Positions 52,757 to 61,941 of a DNA stretch of 64,000 nt are shown piece after piece. Position 1 is the first letter of the stretch. Each line of letters starts with the position of its first letter. The notes under the pieces are model-generated. The model had not been told where the DNA came from and did not search any database. It was given only the letters and a program-made list of their open reading frames with translations. The stretch covers positions 2,905,867 through 2,969,866 of the forward strand of contig NZ_KI912532.1 of the NCBI RefSeq assembly GCF_000519045.1, written 5' to 3'. This stretch comes from Dechloromonas agitata is5 (lineage in GTDB: Bacteria > Pseudomonadota > Gammaproteobacteria > Burkholderiales > Rhodocyclaceae). Position numbers and translations under genes: made by a program.

Positions 52757-54053
52757 GGTGGTCGGCGTCGATGACCTTGACCTGCAGGAAGTCGCCCGGC
52801 TGGGCATCGAAATGGCCATCGATGTAGACCAGGCCGTCGATTTCCGGTGCGTCGGCCTTGGAGCGGGCGATGGTACCCTCCTCGTCCACCTCGTCGACCA
52901 GCACTTCGATCACCGTGTCGATCTTGGCAGCGAGCTTTTCCGCGGAGATGTCTTCCTGCACCTGCATCAGCCAGCGGCGGCGATCCTCGCGGACATCTTC
53001 CGGCAGGATCAGCCCGAGGTCGTTGGCGGCCGCCCCCTCGACCGGCGAGTAGGCGAAGGCGCCGACGCGGTCGAGCTTGGCATCTTCGAGGAACTGGATC
53101 AGCTGGTCGAAATCCTCTTCCGTCTCGCCGGGGAAGCCGGTGATGAAGGTCGAGCGGATGACGATTTCCGGGCAGATCGAGCGCCACTTGGCAATGCGCT
53201 CCAGCGTGTTCTCGGCCGAGGCCGGGCGCTTCATGGCCTTGAGGATCTTCGGGCTGGCGTGCTGGAAGGGTACATCCAGGTAAGGCAGGATCTTGCCCTC
53301 GGCCATCAGCGGAATCACGTCATCGACCGACGGATAGGGATAGACGTAGTGCAGGCGGACCCAGATGCCGAATTGCGACAGCGCGTCGCACAATTCCTTC
53401 AGGCGGGTCTTCACCGGCTTGCCACCCCAGAATCCGGTGCGGTACTTCAGATCGACGCCATAGGCCGAGGTGTCCTGCGAGATGACCAGCAGTTCCTTGA
53501 CGCCGGCGCGGGCCAGGTTCTCGGCCTCGGCCAGCACATCGCCGACCGGGCGCGAGACAAGCGGACCGCGCAGCGACGGGATGATGCAGAAGGTGCAGCT
53601 GTGGTTGCAGCCTTCGGAAATCTTCAGGTAAGCGAAGTGGTCCGGCGTCAGGCGCACACCCTGCGGCGGCACGAGGTCGGTGTAGGGATCGTGCGGCTTG
53701 GGCAGGTGCTGGTGTACGTAGCCCATCACCTCGTCAGCGGCGTGCGGGCCGGTGACGGCGAGCACGGCCGGGTGCGTCGTCTGCACGATATCGCCCTTGG
53801 CGCCCAGACAGCCGGTGACGATGACCTTGCCGTTCTCGTTGAGCGCCTCGCCGATGGCATCGAGCGATTCTTCGACGGCGGCATCGATGAAGCCGCAGGT
53901 GTTGACGATCACCAGGTCAGCATCGTCGTAATTGGGCGACAGGTTGTAGCCCTCGGCGCGCAGCTTGGTGAGGATGCGTTCGGTGTCGGAACCTGCCTTG
54001 GGACAGCCAAGGGAAACGATGCCGACGGTCGGCACTTTCTGTTCAATAGTCAT
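52731..54053 (-). CDS. rimO: Ribosomal protein S12 methylthiotransferase RimO
   Basis: 440 residues, radical-SAM methylthiotransferase modifying an aspartate of S12. The N-terminal UPF0004 domain holds three cluster cysteines ([26 protein letters not shown]), the radical SAM motif is [20 protein letters not shown] and a C-terminal TRAM domain follows. KAGSDTE is seen where E. coli has KNLVDSE-like residues. Overlaps the downstream FAD oxidoreductase. Confidence 0.96.
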   Translation of the reverse strand: MTIEQKVPTVGIVSLGCPKAGSDTERILTKLRAEGYNLSPNYDDADLVIVNTCGFIDAAVEESLDAIGEALNENGKVIVTGCLGAKGDIVQTTHPAVLAVTGPHAADEVMGYVHQHLPKPHDPYTDLVPPQGVRLTPDHFAYLKISEGCNHSCTFCIIPSLRGPLVSRPVGDVLAEAENLARAGVKELLVISQDTSAYGVDLKYRTGFWGGKPVKTRLKELCDALSQFGIWVRLHYVYPYPSVDDVIPLMAEGKILPYLDVPFQHASPKILKAMKRPASAENTLERIAKWRSICPEIVIRSTFITGFPGETEEDFDQLIQFLEDAKLDRVGAFAYSPVEGAAANDLGLILPEDVREDRRRWLMQVQEDISAEKLAAKIDTVIEVLVDEVDEEGTIARSKADAPEIDGLVYIDGHFDAQPGDFLQVKVIDADHHDLYAQLA

Positions 54054-54098
54054 GCGAAGAAACCTTGTCCGGCGCGGCCGGCGAGCAAAAGCCGTATT

Positions 54099-55484
54099 TT
54101 ACCGGCAGAAGGCATCCGGCAGGCGGTCGATGGCTTGCTTCAGTGCCGCGAAACAGGCGGGATCGATGGCGGTACCGACGTTTTCGGCCATCATCTCAAG
54201 CGTTTTCGGGATCGGAATGGCGCCGCGATACGGACGCTCGGCGGTGATCGCATCGAAGATGTCGGCCGTCGTGATGATGCGGGTTTCCAACGTGATCTGC
54301 TCTGCCGTCAGGCCGCGCGGATAGCCCTGGCCATCGAGCCGCTCGTGGTGGGCGGCGGAAACGACCGCCAGTTCGGCAAAGGCACTGATGCGGATCAGGA
54401 TGGCCTCGGTGTAGGCGGCGTGCGCCTGCACCGCCGCCCATTCGTCGGCGTCGAGCTTGCCCGGTTTGTCGAGCACACTGTTGCTGACGCCGAGCTTGCC
54501 AACGTCGTGCAACAACGCGCCACGCTTCAGCCAGCGGCGACGTTCCAACGAGAGGCCGAGGGTTTCGGCGATCAGGTCGGCATACAGCGCGACACGGGCG
54601 CTGTGACCACTGGTGTAGGGGCTTTTCGAGTCGACGACCTGGCCGAAGGCAGCGGCAATGTCGTCGAGATAATCGTCATCGAGTTCGACGACATGCGCCG
54701 CCGGCTCCAGAGCGAGCACCGCAGTCATCACCCCGGGATCGGCCAGCTTCGCCCAGAAATCCTCGGCGACGGCCACCGCTTCGAAAGCGGCGACCAACGC
54801 CGGGTCGAACCAGCTGCCGGAACGCCCGCGCACCTCAGCCAGCGCGGCCTGCCGGCCGCCCGCCGTATGGAAAACGTCGACCACCTGGGCGAGCAGTGCA
54901 ATGCGCGAAAAGAGCGGGATCGCCTCGCCGGCCAAGCCATCGGGGCGTCCCTGCCCGTTGAAATGCTCGTCCAGGCTGAAGATGCCGGCGGCAACGCGTT
55001 CCGGAAAACGCAGCTGACGGGCAATATCGGCCCCCCGGTGGCAGCGCGTCGAAATCAGCTCATCGGCGATCTGCCGGCCGTCCTTGAAGATCGTCAGCAC
55101 ACTGCGGAAACGCTCGGCCAGCGGCGCCTTGAGTCCGGTGTGGCCGAGCACGAAGCCGAGCACTTGCGGCAGGCTGTCGCCCACCGTCTTGAAATCGCGC
55201 TTGAAGGCGAGATCGTCGGTCAGGTACAGCTCGCAGATGCGCGCCGCGTTGCTGCTGCAGCCGAGATCCTTGAGCAGCAGTGTGTAGTAGAGATGCCACA
55301 GGGCATCGTCATCGAGCCCGATCTGTCGGCCGATATGCATGCCGATCCAGCAACAGCGTACGCAATGCCCCTCCGGCTGGCCTTCCGTGATGTCCAGCGC
55401 GTGACTGAGCGCCGAGATGAGTTCGGAAAGCTGCAAGCGGTCGGTCGATACAGCGGCGGCGGGATGGAGGAGACGGGCAACCAT
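54099..55484 (-). CDS. Double HD domain phosphohydrolase (HD-GYP-like)
   Basis: 461 residues with two HD-type modules. The N-terminal one is degenerate (LLLKDLGCS in place of the HD; DEHFNGQGRPDGL retained). The C-terminal one is intact: SGHSARVALY, LLHDVGKLG, HHERLDGQGYPRGL and IITTADIFDAITAERPY, the HD-GYP pattern of c-di-GMP phosphodiesterases although the GYP itself reads as GYPRGL. ATG at 55484. It lies between rimO and the tRNA. Confidence 0.85.
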   Translation of the reverse strand: MVARLLHPAAAVSTDRLQLSELISALSHALDITEGQPEGHCVRCCWIGMHIGRQIGLDDDALWHLYYTLLLKDLGCSSNAARICELYLTDDLAFKRDFKTVGDSLPQVLGFVLGHTGLKAPLAERFRSVLTIFKDGRQIADELISTRCHRGADIARQLRFPERVAAGIFSLDEHFNGQGRPDGLAGEAIPLFSRIALLAQVVDVFHTAGGRQAALAEVRGRSGSWFDPALVAAFEAVAVAEDFWAKLADPGVMTAVLALEPAAHVVELDDDYLDDIAAAFGQVVDSKSPYTSGHSARVALYADLIAETLGLSLERRRWLKRGALLHDVGKLGVSNSVLDKPGKLDADEWAAVQAHAAYTEAILIRISAFAELAVVSAAHHERLDGQGYPRGLTAEQITLETRIITTADIFDAITAERPYRGAIPIPKTLEMMAENVGTAIDPACFAALKQAIDRLPDAFCR

Positions 55485-55589
55485 GACAGGAGATGATTCA
55501 TCAGAATCGATAGAAATTCAATGGTCGATTCCCTGCCCCGCCTTCGGCCAGACCTCCGAATAAAAAGTCGACGCCGGGCGGATATTGGT

Positions 55590-55595
55590 TATAAT
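55590..55595 (+). promoter_or_regulatory. -10 element of the tRNA-Val promoter
   Basis: Perfect TATAAT followed by the GC-rich discriminator GCGCGCCC, typical of stringently controlled stable RNA promoters. No good -35 match is seen 17 bases upstream. Confidence 0.6.
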
Positions 55596-55607
55596 GCGCG
55601 CCCTTTC

Positions 55608-55683
55608 GCGTCCTTAGCTCAGTTGGTAGAGCGTCGCCCTTACAAGGCGAATGTCGGCGGTTCGACCCCGTCAGGACGCACCA
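55608..55683 (+). tRNA. tRNA-Val (anticodon TAC)
   Basis: 76 bases with encoded CCA. Acceptor arms GCGTCCT and AGGACGC pair; the D arm contains AGCTCAGTTGGTAGAGC; the anticodon arm is TCGCC-CTTACAA-GGCGA, giving anticodon TAC; the T arm is GGCGG-TTCGACC-CCGTC (GTTCGA present). Its 3' end is the probable attachment site of the downstream integrase. Confidence 0.97.
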
Positions 55684-55716
55684 AATACCACTCCGATGAA
55701 AGTCATCGAAGTCCTG

Positions 55717-55742
55717 AAAACCCCGCTCCGGCGGGGTTTTTT
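55717..55742 (+). terminator. Terminator after tRNA-Val
   Basis: AAAACCCCGC-TCCG-GCGGGGTTTT followed by further T: a 10-bp perfect stem and T6. Confidence 0.92.
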
Positions 55743-55781
55743 ATTGCCCAGTCGTCCAACAAGGTCTAAAGTTGATCCATG

Positions 55782-55835
55782 AAATACCATCAGCGGTGAT
55801 GGTATTTCTGATGGTACTTTGCAGGGGTGATGGTA
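55782..55835. repeat. Clustered TGATGGTA octamers upstream of the integrase
   Basis: TGATGGTA occurs directly at 55797, 55809 and 55828 and inverted at 55785-55792. The first two form an 11-bp palindrome arm pair, AAATACCATCA-GCGG-TGATGGTATTT (55782-55807). Located 35 bases before the integrase start; candidate integrase or excisionase binding sites. Confidence 0.7.
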
Positions 55836-55869
55836 CACACCCTGAAAACAGCCAAATTGGAGGCAAGAC

Positions 55870-57084
55870 ATGGCATTGACCGACGTTGCAATCCGTACAG
55901 CCAAACCGTCTGAGAAGGCCCGCAAGCTGACTGACGAAAAAGGCCTGTACCTGTTGATCCGGCCCAATGGCGGGAAGCTATGGCGGATGAATTACCGATT
56001 CGACGGAAAACAACAAACGCTCGCCATTGGCACCTATCCTGACACCGGACTCGCCCTCGCCCGAGAAAAACGCGATGCCGCACGAAAGCTGTTAGCTCAA
56101 GAAATCGATCCCTGCGCTCAGCGCAAGCAAGAGAAGCTGGAAAGAAAGATTGACCAGCAGAACACCTTTGAAGCCACCGGGCGTGAATGGATGAAGATCA
56201 AGGGCAAAGAGTGGTCTGACACCTACGCCCGGAAAACGAAGGCATGCCTTGAACGCCACGCCTTTCCGGTAATAGGCAGCAAGCCAATGAAAGACATAAC
56301 CGCCCCCGAGCTTCTTTCCATGCTGCGAGCCATCGAGAAGCGTGGCACTGTCGACATGGCGCACCGTATCCAACAGCACTGTGGCGCGATCTTTCGCTTT
56401 GCAATGAGCATTGGCACAGTAGGCGCCGACCCCACCCCTGCCCTTCATGGTGCGCTCTCAACAGTCAAGACTGAGCATTACGCTGCGCTTACCGACCCCA
56501 AAGACTATGCAGAGCTACTGCGTAGCATCGACAATTATCGGGGCGAGGTAACTACCAAAGTCGCAATGCAGTTGCTGGCATACACCTTTCAGCGCACGAA
56601 AGAGATACGGTTTGCCGAATGGTCGCAATTCGATCTGGATGGAGCGTTGTGGCGCATTCCCGCCGAAGTCATGAAGATGCGAGAGGCACACATCGTTCCA
56701 CTCAGCAAGCAAGTTATTGCCATCCTGCAGGAACTTAAAACGCTCACAGGCAACGGATCATTATTGTTTCCGTCGACCACGAATCGTAGCCGTCCAATTT
56801 CAGAGAATACAGTTACCTATGCCCTCGCTCGCATGGGCTTCAAAGGCCGCATGACTGGACACGGCTTCCGTTCTGTGGCCTCCACGATCCTGAATGAGCA
56901 AGGTTACCGGCATGACGTTATCGAGCGTCAACTTGCACACTCGGAGCAAAACCAAGTTCGCGCAGCTTACAACCGCGCAGAGTACCTACCCGAGCGAAAG
57001 AAAATGATGCAGGACTGGGCGAGCTACCTGGACAAACTGAAAACCGGAGCAGAAGTCATACCGTTAGTTGGCACAGCCGCTTAG
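55870..57084 (+). CDS. int: Tyrosine recombinase/integrase, P4 type (DUF4102 N-terminus)
   Basis: 404 residues. N-terminal arm-binding DUF4102 domain (LTDVAIRTAKPSEKARKLTD, LYLLIRPNGGKLWRMNYR), central core-binding SAM-like domain, and a C-terminal catalytic domain with Arg in QRTKEIRFAEW, HGFR (HxxR), the second His in LAHSEQNQ and Tyr in AAYNRAEYLPERK. Length and order match integrases of tRNA-located islands. The neighbouring tRNA-Val is the presumed target. Confidence 0.95.
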   Translation: MALTDVAIRTAKPSEKARKLTDEKGLYLLIRPNGGKLWRMNYRFDGKQQTLAIGTYPDTGLALAREKRDAARKLLAQEIDPCAQRKQEKLERKIDQQNTFEATGREWMKIKGKEWSDTYARKTKACLERHAFPVIGSKPMKDITAPELLSMLRAIEKRGTVDMAHRIQQHCGAIFRFAMSIGTVGADPTPALHGALSTVKTEHYAALTDPKDYAELLRSIDNYRGEVTTKVAMQLLAYTFQRTKEIRFAEWSQFDLDGALWRIPAEVMKMREAHIVPLSKQVIAILQELKTLTGNGSLLFPSTTNRSRPISENTVTYALARMGFKGRMTGHGFRSVASTILNEQGYRHDVIERQLAHSEQNQVRAAYNRAEYLPERKKMMQDWASYLDKLKTGAEVIPLVGTAA

Positions 57085-57318
57085 ATTCTGTGAGTCATAA
57101 GCCTGAGCACAATTCCGAAAACAGCGTTTTCCATGCGTACTTCGCTGCGTACTAGCGATTTATCCGCCAATTGGTCCAAAGCCCCCCCCCTCGCCATATG
57201 TAGAACCCCATCCACGCACCGTTCAATAAAACTGATTATATATACAGTGTCGCATAGACAATGGGACTGTTTGTGGTCATAATGTCCGCCATTATTCCCA
57301 GCGACGGCGGAGAAAAAA
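57085..57318. other. Intergenic region with C9 tract
   Basis: 234 bases between the integrase and the methyltransferase. It holds a run of nine C at 57182-57190, a candidate slipped-strand site but outside any gene I support, and a probable promoter at its right end. No other structure is evident. Confidence 0.5.
57255..57283 (+). promoter_or_regulatory. Probable promoter of the methyltransferase operon
   Basis: TAGACA (57255-57260), 17-base spacer, CATAAT (57278-57283), then a ~30-base leader with GGAG at 57309 before the ATG at 57319. The methyltransferase carries an N-terminal helix-turn-helix that could autoregulate here. Confidence 0.45.
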
Positions 57319-58581
57319 ATGGGCGACCCGATGGAGATCGAGAATATTCTTGCCGAAGCGCGCAAGGCTTGGACACAGAAAGACCTCGCGGACCTTCTCG
57401 GCGTGGATGCGAAGACAGTCTCCCGCTGGGAGAGCGGCAAGGTCCCACCTCCAGCAATGGTCGGACTTGCGATCCGCGAACTACTGCGCACGAAGAGCGC
57501 GACCCCGCCCCCAGTCCTCGACAAGCGCCAGGAAGCCGATTTCACCTTCATTGACCTTTTCGCGGGGATCGGGGGCATTCGCCTCGGCTTCCAGCAGAAC
57601 GGCGGCCGCTGCGTCTTCACGAGCGAGTGGAACACCTACTCGCAAAAGACCTATGAGGCCAACTTCGGCAAAGACCACGAACTGAACGGCGACATAACAA
57701 AGGTCCATGCCGACGAGGTCCCCGAGCACGATGTCCTTCTGGCAGGTTTCCCCTGCCAGCCTTTCAGCATCGCCGGAGTCTCGAAAAAGAACTCGCTCGG
57801 CCGGGCCCACGGTTTCGCCTGTGAGACGCAGGGAACGCTCTTCTTCGACGTTGCCCGGATCATCGAAGCCAAAAAGCCGAAAGCCTTCCTGCTCGAGAAC
57901 GTCAAGAACCTGCTCAGCCACGACAAAGGCCGCACGTTCGACGTCATCCTGCGGACGCTGCGGGACGAACTAGGCTACACCGTCCAAGCCAAGGTCATCG
58001 ACGCAAAGCGCTTCGTCCCCCAGCATCGCGAGCGAATCGTGATCGTGGGTTTCCGCGAGGACACCGGCTTCTCTTTCGACGATCTCGAGCTTCCCGAGGA
58101 GGGGCCACGGCTCTCGTCCATCCTGCACCCCGAGGACGGTAGCGAGGAGGCCGAGGCCCCATTCACCGAGGGAAAAAAAGCCAAGGTCGCCGACAAATAC
58201 ACGCTTACAGACAACCTGTGGGCCTACCTCCAAGCTTATGCCGCCAAGCACAAGGCAGCCGGGAACGGTTTCGGGTTCGGCCTCGTCGGCCCCAATGACG
58301 TGGCCCGCACCCTTTCCGCGCGCTACCACAAGGACGGTTCGGAGATTCTTGTCTCAAGGGGAGAGGGAAAGAACCCTCGGCGCCTCACCCCCCGCGAGTG
58401 CGCTCGGCTCATGGGCTTCCCCTCCGACTGGAAAATCCCGGTCTCGGACACACAGGCCTACAGGCAGTTCGGGAACGCCGTGGCCGTCCCGGTCTTCTCG
58501 GCAGTCGCCGCCCACATGAGGCCCCACATCCTCTCCCTGATCGAGAAGGACGCGGGAACACCGCGATTGTTCGCTGCATAG
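57319..58581 (+). CDS. DNA (cytosine-5) methyltransferase with N-terminal HTH, EcoRII/Dcm-like
   Basis: 420 residues. Residues ~10-55 are an XRE-type helix-turn-helix ([22 protein letters not shown]). The C5-methyltransferase core has motif [16 protein letters not shown], motif [13 protein letters not shown] with catalytic Cys146, motif VI LLENVKN, motif [15 protein letters not shown] and motif [13 protein letters not shown]. Dcm and M.EcoRII also carry an N-terminal extension. With the EcoRII-like endonuclease downstream, methylation of CCWGG or a related site is inferred. Vsr starts 3 bases after its stop. Confidence 0.93.
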   Translation: MGDPMEIENILAEARKAWTQKDLADLLGVDAKTVSRWESGKVPPPAMVGLAIRELLRTKSATPPPVLDKRQEADFTFIDLFAGIGGIRLGFQQNGGRCVFTSEWNTYSQKTYEANFGKDHELNGDITKVHADEVPEHDVLLAGFPCQPFSIAGVSKKNSLGRAHGFACETQGTLFFDVARIIEAKKPKAFLLENVKNLLSHDKGRTFDVILRTLRDELGYTVQAKVIDAKRFVPQHRERIVIVGFREDTGFSFDDLELPEEGPRLSSILHPEDGSEEAEAPFTEGKKAKVADKYTLTDNLWAYLQAYAAKHKAAGNGFGFGLVGPNDVARTLSARYHKDGSEILVSRGEGKNPRRLTPRECARLMGFPSDWKIPVSDTQAYRQFGNAVAVPVFSAVAAHMRPHILSLIEKDAGTPRLFAA

Positions 58582-58584
58582 CCC

Positions 58585-59055
58585 ATGGTAGACATAGTCC
58601 CTCCGGAGATGCGCTCGCGCATGATGGCGGGGATCAAGGGGAGGGACACGAAGCCGGAGGTCGATCTGCGCTCCAGGCTTCACCGCCTCGGGCTGCGCTT
58701 CACGCTCGGCTCAAAGCTGCCCGGGAAGCCGGACATGGTTTTCCCCAGGCACAGGGTCGCGGTATTTTTCCACGGATGCTTCTGGCACGGGCACGAGGGG
58801 TGCGCGTTGTTCAGGCTTCCGGGGACGCGGACGGAGTTCTGGGAAAAGAAGATCGGCGGGAACCGAGAGCGGGATCGGCGCGTCCTCGCGGAGCTTGCAG
58901 CCTTGGGCTGGCGTGTCGGGGTCGTCCGAGAGTGCTCGATCCGGGGCCGGGGACGGCGCGGCATGGATGAGGTCTGCTCGGAGCTTGCGGCTTGGATTCG
59001 AGGCTCCGGGGGCCTACTGGAGCTTGAGGGGATGGACCGGGTGCCCGGCGTTTAG
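58585..59055 (+). CDS. vsr: Very short patch repair endonuclease Vsr
   Basis: 156 residues. Nicks beside T:G mismatches produced by deamination of 5-methylcytosine. The N-terminal MRSRMMAGIKGRDTKPE, catalytic Asp in GKPDMVFP and zinc/metal region FFHGCFWHGHEGC are diagnostic. Lies between the cytosine methyltransferase and the restriction enzyme, the usual partner position. Codon use here is distinct from the core genome, with many AGG and GGG codons. Confidence 0.95.
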   Translation: MVDIVPPEMRSRMMAGIKGRDTKPEVDLRSRLHRLGLRFTLGSKLPGKPDMVFPRHRVAVFFHGCFWHGHEGCALFRLPGTRTEFWEKKIGGNRERDRRVLAELAALGWRVGVVRECSIRGRGRRGMDEVCSELAAWIRGSGGLLELEGMDRVPGV

Positions 59056-59069
59056 TAGCATCCCGGTCC

Positions 59070-60464
59070 ATGACAAAGACAAAAAAGGCCGACATATTCA
59101 CCACACCCGAGTTTTTTGTGGAGAGCGAGCCGGACGGTCTCCTTGCCTCCGTTCTCGAGGACTCCGAGGCGCTCTACGTCAAGAAGCTCTCACTCAACGA
59201 CTGGGATTGGGCACGACTTCCCGGTAAGCATCAGGGTGGAATCTATGTCCCGGTGGAAGAGCGAGATAGCGGGTTCTTCCCTCCGTTGGCTATCAAGGAC
59301 CGGAAAAAGCCTGCTGCGGAGATTCGCGAAGCCTACTTCGAAATCGAATGGCCGACCGTCGGGGAGAGCAAGCTTGCCCACTTAGTCAACTTTCGGAGTA
59401 AAGGCGAGGAGACTCATCTCACCGGACTTCCCAAGCCTCCGTTTCGAGAGGTTTCCCCAGCGTCCCTTCTGGTCATTGGACTGCGGGGTGGTGCCTATCG
59501 CGCGGTAACGGTCGATTCGGAGAGCACGGACTACGACCTGCTCCACGACATGCTTTCGCTTCCGCCGGACTTTCGCTCCGGGGTTTTCACCCTTTCAGTA
59601 GTCAAGGCTGAACGTGAGGAGAAGGTCCTCTTGTTCATCGAGGACGCCGTAAAGGCGTTTTTCGAGGGCAGGATCGCAGAGCTTGCCGCAGCCCATGCCG
59701 CCATGCCCTCCACGACCGAACTTGCCCTAGCTGCCCGCAAGCGCTTCATGGAAGTGCACGGTATAGGTAAGCTGGACCCGTTCGCCATGGACAAGCCGGG
59801 CGATGCTCTGCGCGAGATAAGTCGGGGCGTGGAATACGAGATTTTCAAGGAGTTGCAGAGCCGCGGGCGGGCCCTCGACCTCGTGCGGATCATCCTTGGG
59901 GACGACCCCAAGGCGGTCTCGCCCGAAAAGGCTCTCCGGGCGATCATCCTCGAGTATCCGCGAATCGACGCCATCCTACTCTCCGCCGCCCAGCAGCGAA
60001 AGTCCCGCGCGGGCTACTCGTTCGAGCACCACATCGAGGCCATGCTAGAGGCCGGCAAAGTCCCCTTCGAGAAGCAGGTCGTCATCGAGGCGAAGAAGCG
60101 CCCGGACTTCATCCTGCCTTCCCTAGCCCTCTATGCCGCCCCGGACCGAATCGACAGCTGCGAGGCCCTTGTTTTGAGCGCCAAGACGACCCTGCGGGAG
60201 CGCTGGAAGCAGGTCGGAACGGAAATGAAAAACTGCGAACTCTACCTCGCCACGGTGGACGAGAACATCGCCGCCAACGCCATTGAGGACATGGCGGCAC
60301 AAGGTATCAAACTCGTCGTCCCCGAGAGCCTGAAAACGTCAGACACGACAGAGTATAAAAAGCACTCGTCCGTCCTCTCGTTCAAGACCTTTTTCGAGGC
60401 CGACATTGCCGTGGAGCGCTGGCCTCTGTGGATGGCAAAGGGGCTTGTCGCGGCCAAGGCGTAG
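59070..60464 (+). CDS. EcoRII-like type II restriction endonuclease
   Basis: 464 residues, longer than EcoRII (404). The N-terminal half has a B3-like effector domain pattern (KLSLNDWDWARLPGKHQGGIYVP). The C-terminal half is the EcoRII-C nuclease: QQRKSRAGYSFEHHIEAML, then a PD-(D/E)xK core in KKRPDFILPS and LVLSAKTTLRERWKQV, ending GIKLVVPESL. EcoRII needs two CCWGG sites, one acting as effector; the same may hold here. Starts 14 bases after vsr, completing an M-V-R operon. Confidence 0.88.
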   Translation: MTKTKKADIFTTPEFFVESEPDGLLASVLEDSEALYVKKLSLNDWDWARLPGKHQGGIYVPVEERDSGFFPPLAIKDRKKPAAEIREAYFEIEWPTVGESKLAHLVNFRSKGEETHLTGLPKPPFREVSPASLLVIGLRGGAYRAVTVDSESTDYDLLHDMLSLPPDFRSGVFTLSVVKAEREEKVLLFIEDAVKAFFEGRIAELAAAHAAMPSTTELALAARKRFMEVHGIGKLDPFAMDKPGDALREISRGVEYEIFKELQSRGRALDLVRIILGDDPKAVSPEKALRAIILEYPRIDAILLSAAQQRKSRAGYSFEHHIEAMLEAGKVPFEKQVVIEAKKRPDFILPSLALYAAPDRIDSCEALVLSAKTTLRERWKQVGTEMKNCELYLATVDENIAANAIEDMAAQGIKLVVPESLKTSDTTEYKKHSSVLSFKTFFEADIAVERWPLWMAKGLVAAKA

Positions 60465-60752
60465 CGTGCCATCCCGGAACCGAACCTGAACACGTTTTTC
60501 GCCGTGGCCGCAGTGCACATCACGGGGCAGGAGGAGGCTGGTCTAGAAAGGTGTGACCGAACCGCGCACCAGGCGCGGCGCTCAGCCTTCGGCCATGTCC
60601 GCGAACGAGCTTGTAAAGAAGTTTGTGTAAAGCAGTCATTTCCATTCAGATCGATAAAAGACTTAGGCACCCCCGGTTTGAGGCTGCACCGGTTTTTGTA
60701 CCAGCCTTAACTGGAAATTTCCGGCTCCGATCGATGGTTCATAGCGCCACTC
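60465..60752. other. Region between the restriction gene and the IS3 element
   Basis: 288 bases with no supported gene. It ends in ACTC (60749-60752), the left copy of the IS target duplication. No clear terminator for the M-V-R operon was found; partial remnants of older sequence are possible but none is recognised. Confidence 0.5.
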
Positions 60753-60820
60753 CGACGTCCCCCCGGAATTGAGTAGCGGCTGACTTTAGAGTCCAATCTT
60801 TCACGATAAGGAGATTGGAC

Positions 60821-61084
60821 ATGAAGAAGCGATTCACCGAAGAACAGATCATTGGTTTCCTGCGGGAAGCGGAGGCAGGGATGCCGGTTGCGGAACTGTG
60901 CCGCAAACACGCCTTCTCAGAAGCGAGTTACTACCTCTGGCGCAGCAAGTTCGGCGGCATGAGTGTGTCGGACGCCAAGCGGCTCAAGGAGCTCGAAACG
61001 GAAAACACGCGCTTGAAGAAGCTGCTGGCCGAAACGATGCTGGAAAATGAGATCGCCAAGGAAGCCCTGAGAAAAAAGTGGTGA
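60821..61084 (+). CDS. IS3-family OrfA (HTH subunit)
   Basis: 87 residues. Helix-turn-helix (EEQIIGFLREAEAGMPVAEL, SEASYYLWRSKFGG) and a leucine zipper (RLKELETENTRLKKLLAE) typical of OrfA. ATG at 60821 preceded by AAGGAG. The end contains the frameshift site A-AAA-AAG at 61072-61078, allowing an OrfAB fusion. Confidence 0.94.
   Translation: MKKRFTEEQIIGFLREAEAGMPVAELCRKHAFSEASYYLWRSKFGGMSVSDAKRLKELETENTRLKKLLAETMLENEIAKEALRKKW
61072..61078 (+). promoter_or_regulatory. Programmed -1 frameshift slippery site
   Basis: A-AAA-AAG in the OrfA frame, six codons... bases before the OrfA stop at 61082-61084; a shift joins OrfB in the -1 frame, the standard IS3 mechanism. Confidence 0.8.
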
Positions 61085-61941
61085 GCGCACCATCACGGCG
61101 TGATCTGGTGCGCTATCTGATCGACAAGGGGCTCAGCGAGCGAAGGTCATTGCGGTTTATCGGGATGAGTCCGAGCTCATTCCGTTACCGGCCGGTGACG
61201 GATCGCAATGCGGCTTTGAAGGAGCGGATCGTCACACTCGCCCAACGCCATCGGCGCTACGGAGCCGGGATGATCTATTTGAAACTGCGGCAGGCCGGCA
61301 TGGTGGTGAATCACAAGCGGGTGGATCGGCTCTACGCCGAGGCCGGTCTGCAAGTGAGAAGGCGAAAGCGTAAGAAGATCCCTGTATCGGATCGCCACCC
61401 GCTAGAGCGTCCTTCTGCAGCCAATCAGGTCTGGTCAATGGATTTCGTGTTTGACCGGACGGCGGAAGGACGAGTCATCAAAAGCCTGACCGTTGTAGAT
61501 GATGCAACGCACGAGGCGGTTGCGATTGTCCCGGAGCGTGCGATCGGTGGCATGCAACTCACCAGAGTGCTCGATCAGTTAGCCAAAACACGGGGATTGC
61601 CCAAGGCGATCCGGACGGACAACGGCAAGGAGTTCTGTAGTCGTGCCATGCTGACCTGGGCGCATGCCCGTAGCGTTCAACTCTTCCTCATTGAACCCGG
61701 CAAGCCCAATCAGAACGCCTATATCGAATCGTTCAATGGGCGTTTCCGGGATGAATGCCTGAACGAACACTGGTTCACCAGCCTACGCCATGCTCAGATT
61801 GTTATTGAAGGCTGGCGCCGTGAATACAACGAGGAGCGACCGAAAAAATCCCTGGGCGGTTTGACGCCTGCGGCTTATGCCAAATCACTCACCCAAAAAT
61901 CGGGTAAATTACCCACGGACTCTAAAGCACTCTGCTACTGA
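61078..61941 (+). CDS. IS3-family OrfB (DDE integrase core)
   Basis: 287 residues in the -1 frame relative to OrfA. Retroviral-integrase-like DDE residues in VWSMDFVFD, IRTDNGKEF and NAYIESFNGRFRDECLN; C-terminus PKKSLGGLTPAAYAK. Catalytically intact by eye. Normally made as OrfAB fusion by -1 frameshifting at the A6G run; a GTG start is possible for a separate product. Confidence 0.95.
   Translation: MVSAPSRRDLVRYLIDKGLSERRSLRFIGMSPSSFRYRPVTDRNAALKERIVTLAQRHRRYGAGMIYLKLRQAGMVVNHKRVDRLYAEAGLQVRRRKRKKIPVSDRHPLERPSAANQVWSMDFVFDRTAEGRVIKSLTVVDDATHEAVAIVPERAIGGMQLTRVLDQLAKTRGLPKAIRTDNGKEFCSRAMLTWAHARSVQLFLIEPGKPNQNAYIESFNGRFRDECLNEHWFTSLRHAQIVIEGWRREYNEERPKKSLGGLTPAAYAKSLTQKSGKLPTDSKALCY

Noticed and set aside
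57081..57635. Minus-strand open frame of 184 codons overlapping the methyltransferase start
   Set aside because: It is antisense to the clearly recognised HTH-methyltransferase and has no family resemblance or ribosome site.
60242..60670. Minus-strand open frame of 142 codons beside the IS3 element
   Set aside because: Most of it is antisense to the restriction endonuclease and the rest matches nothing recognisable; at best a remnant.
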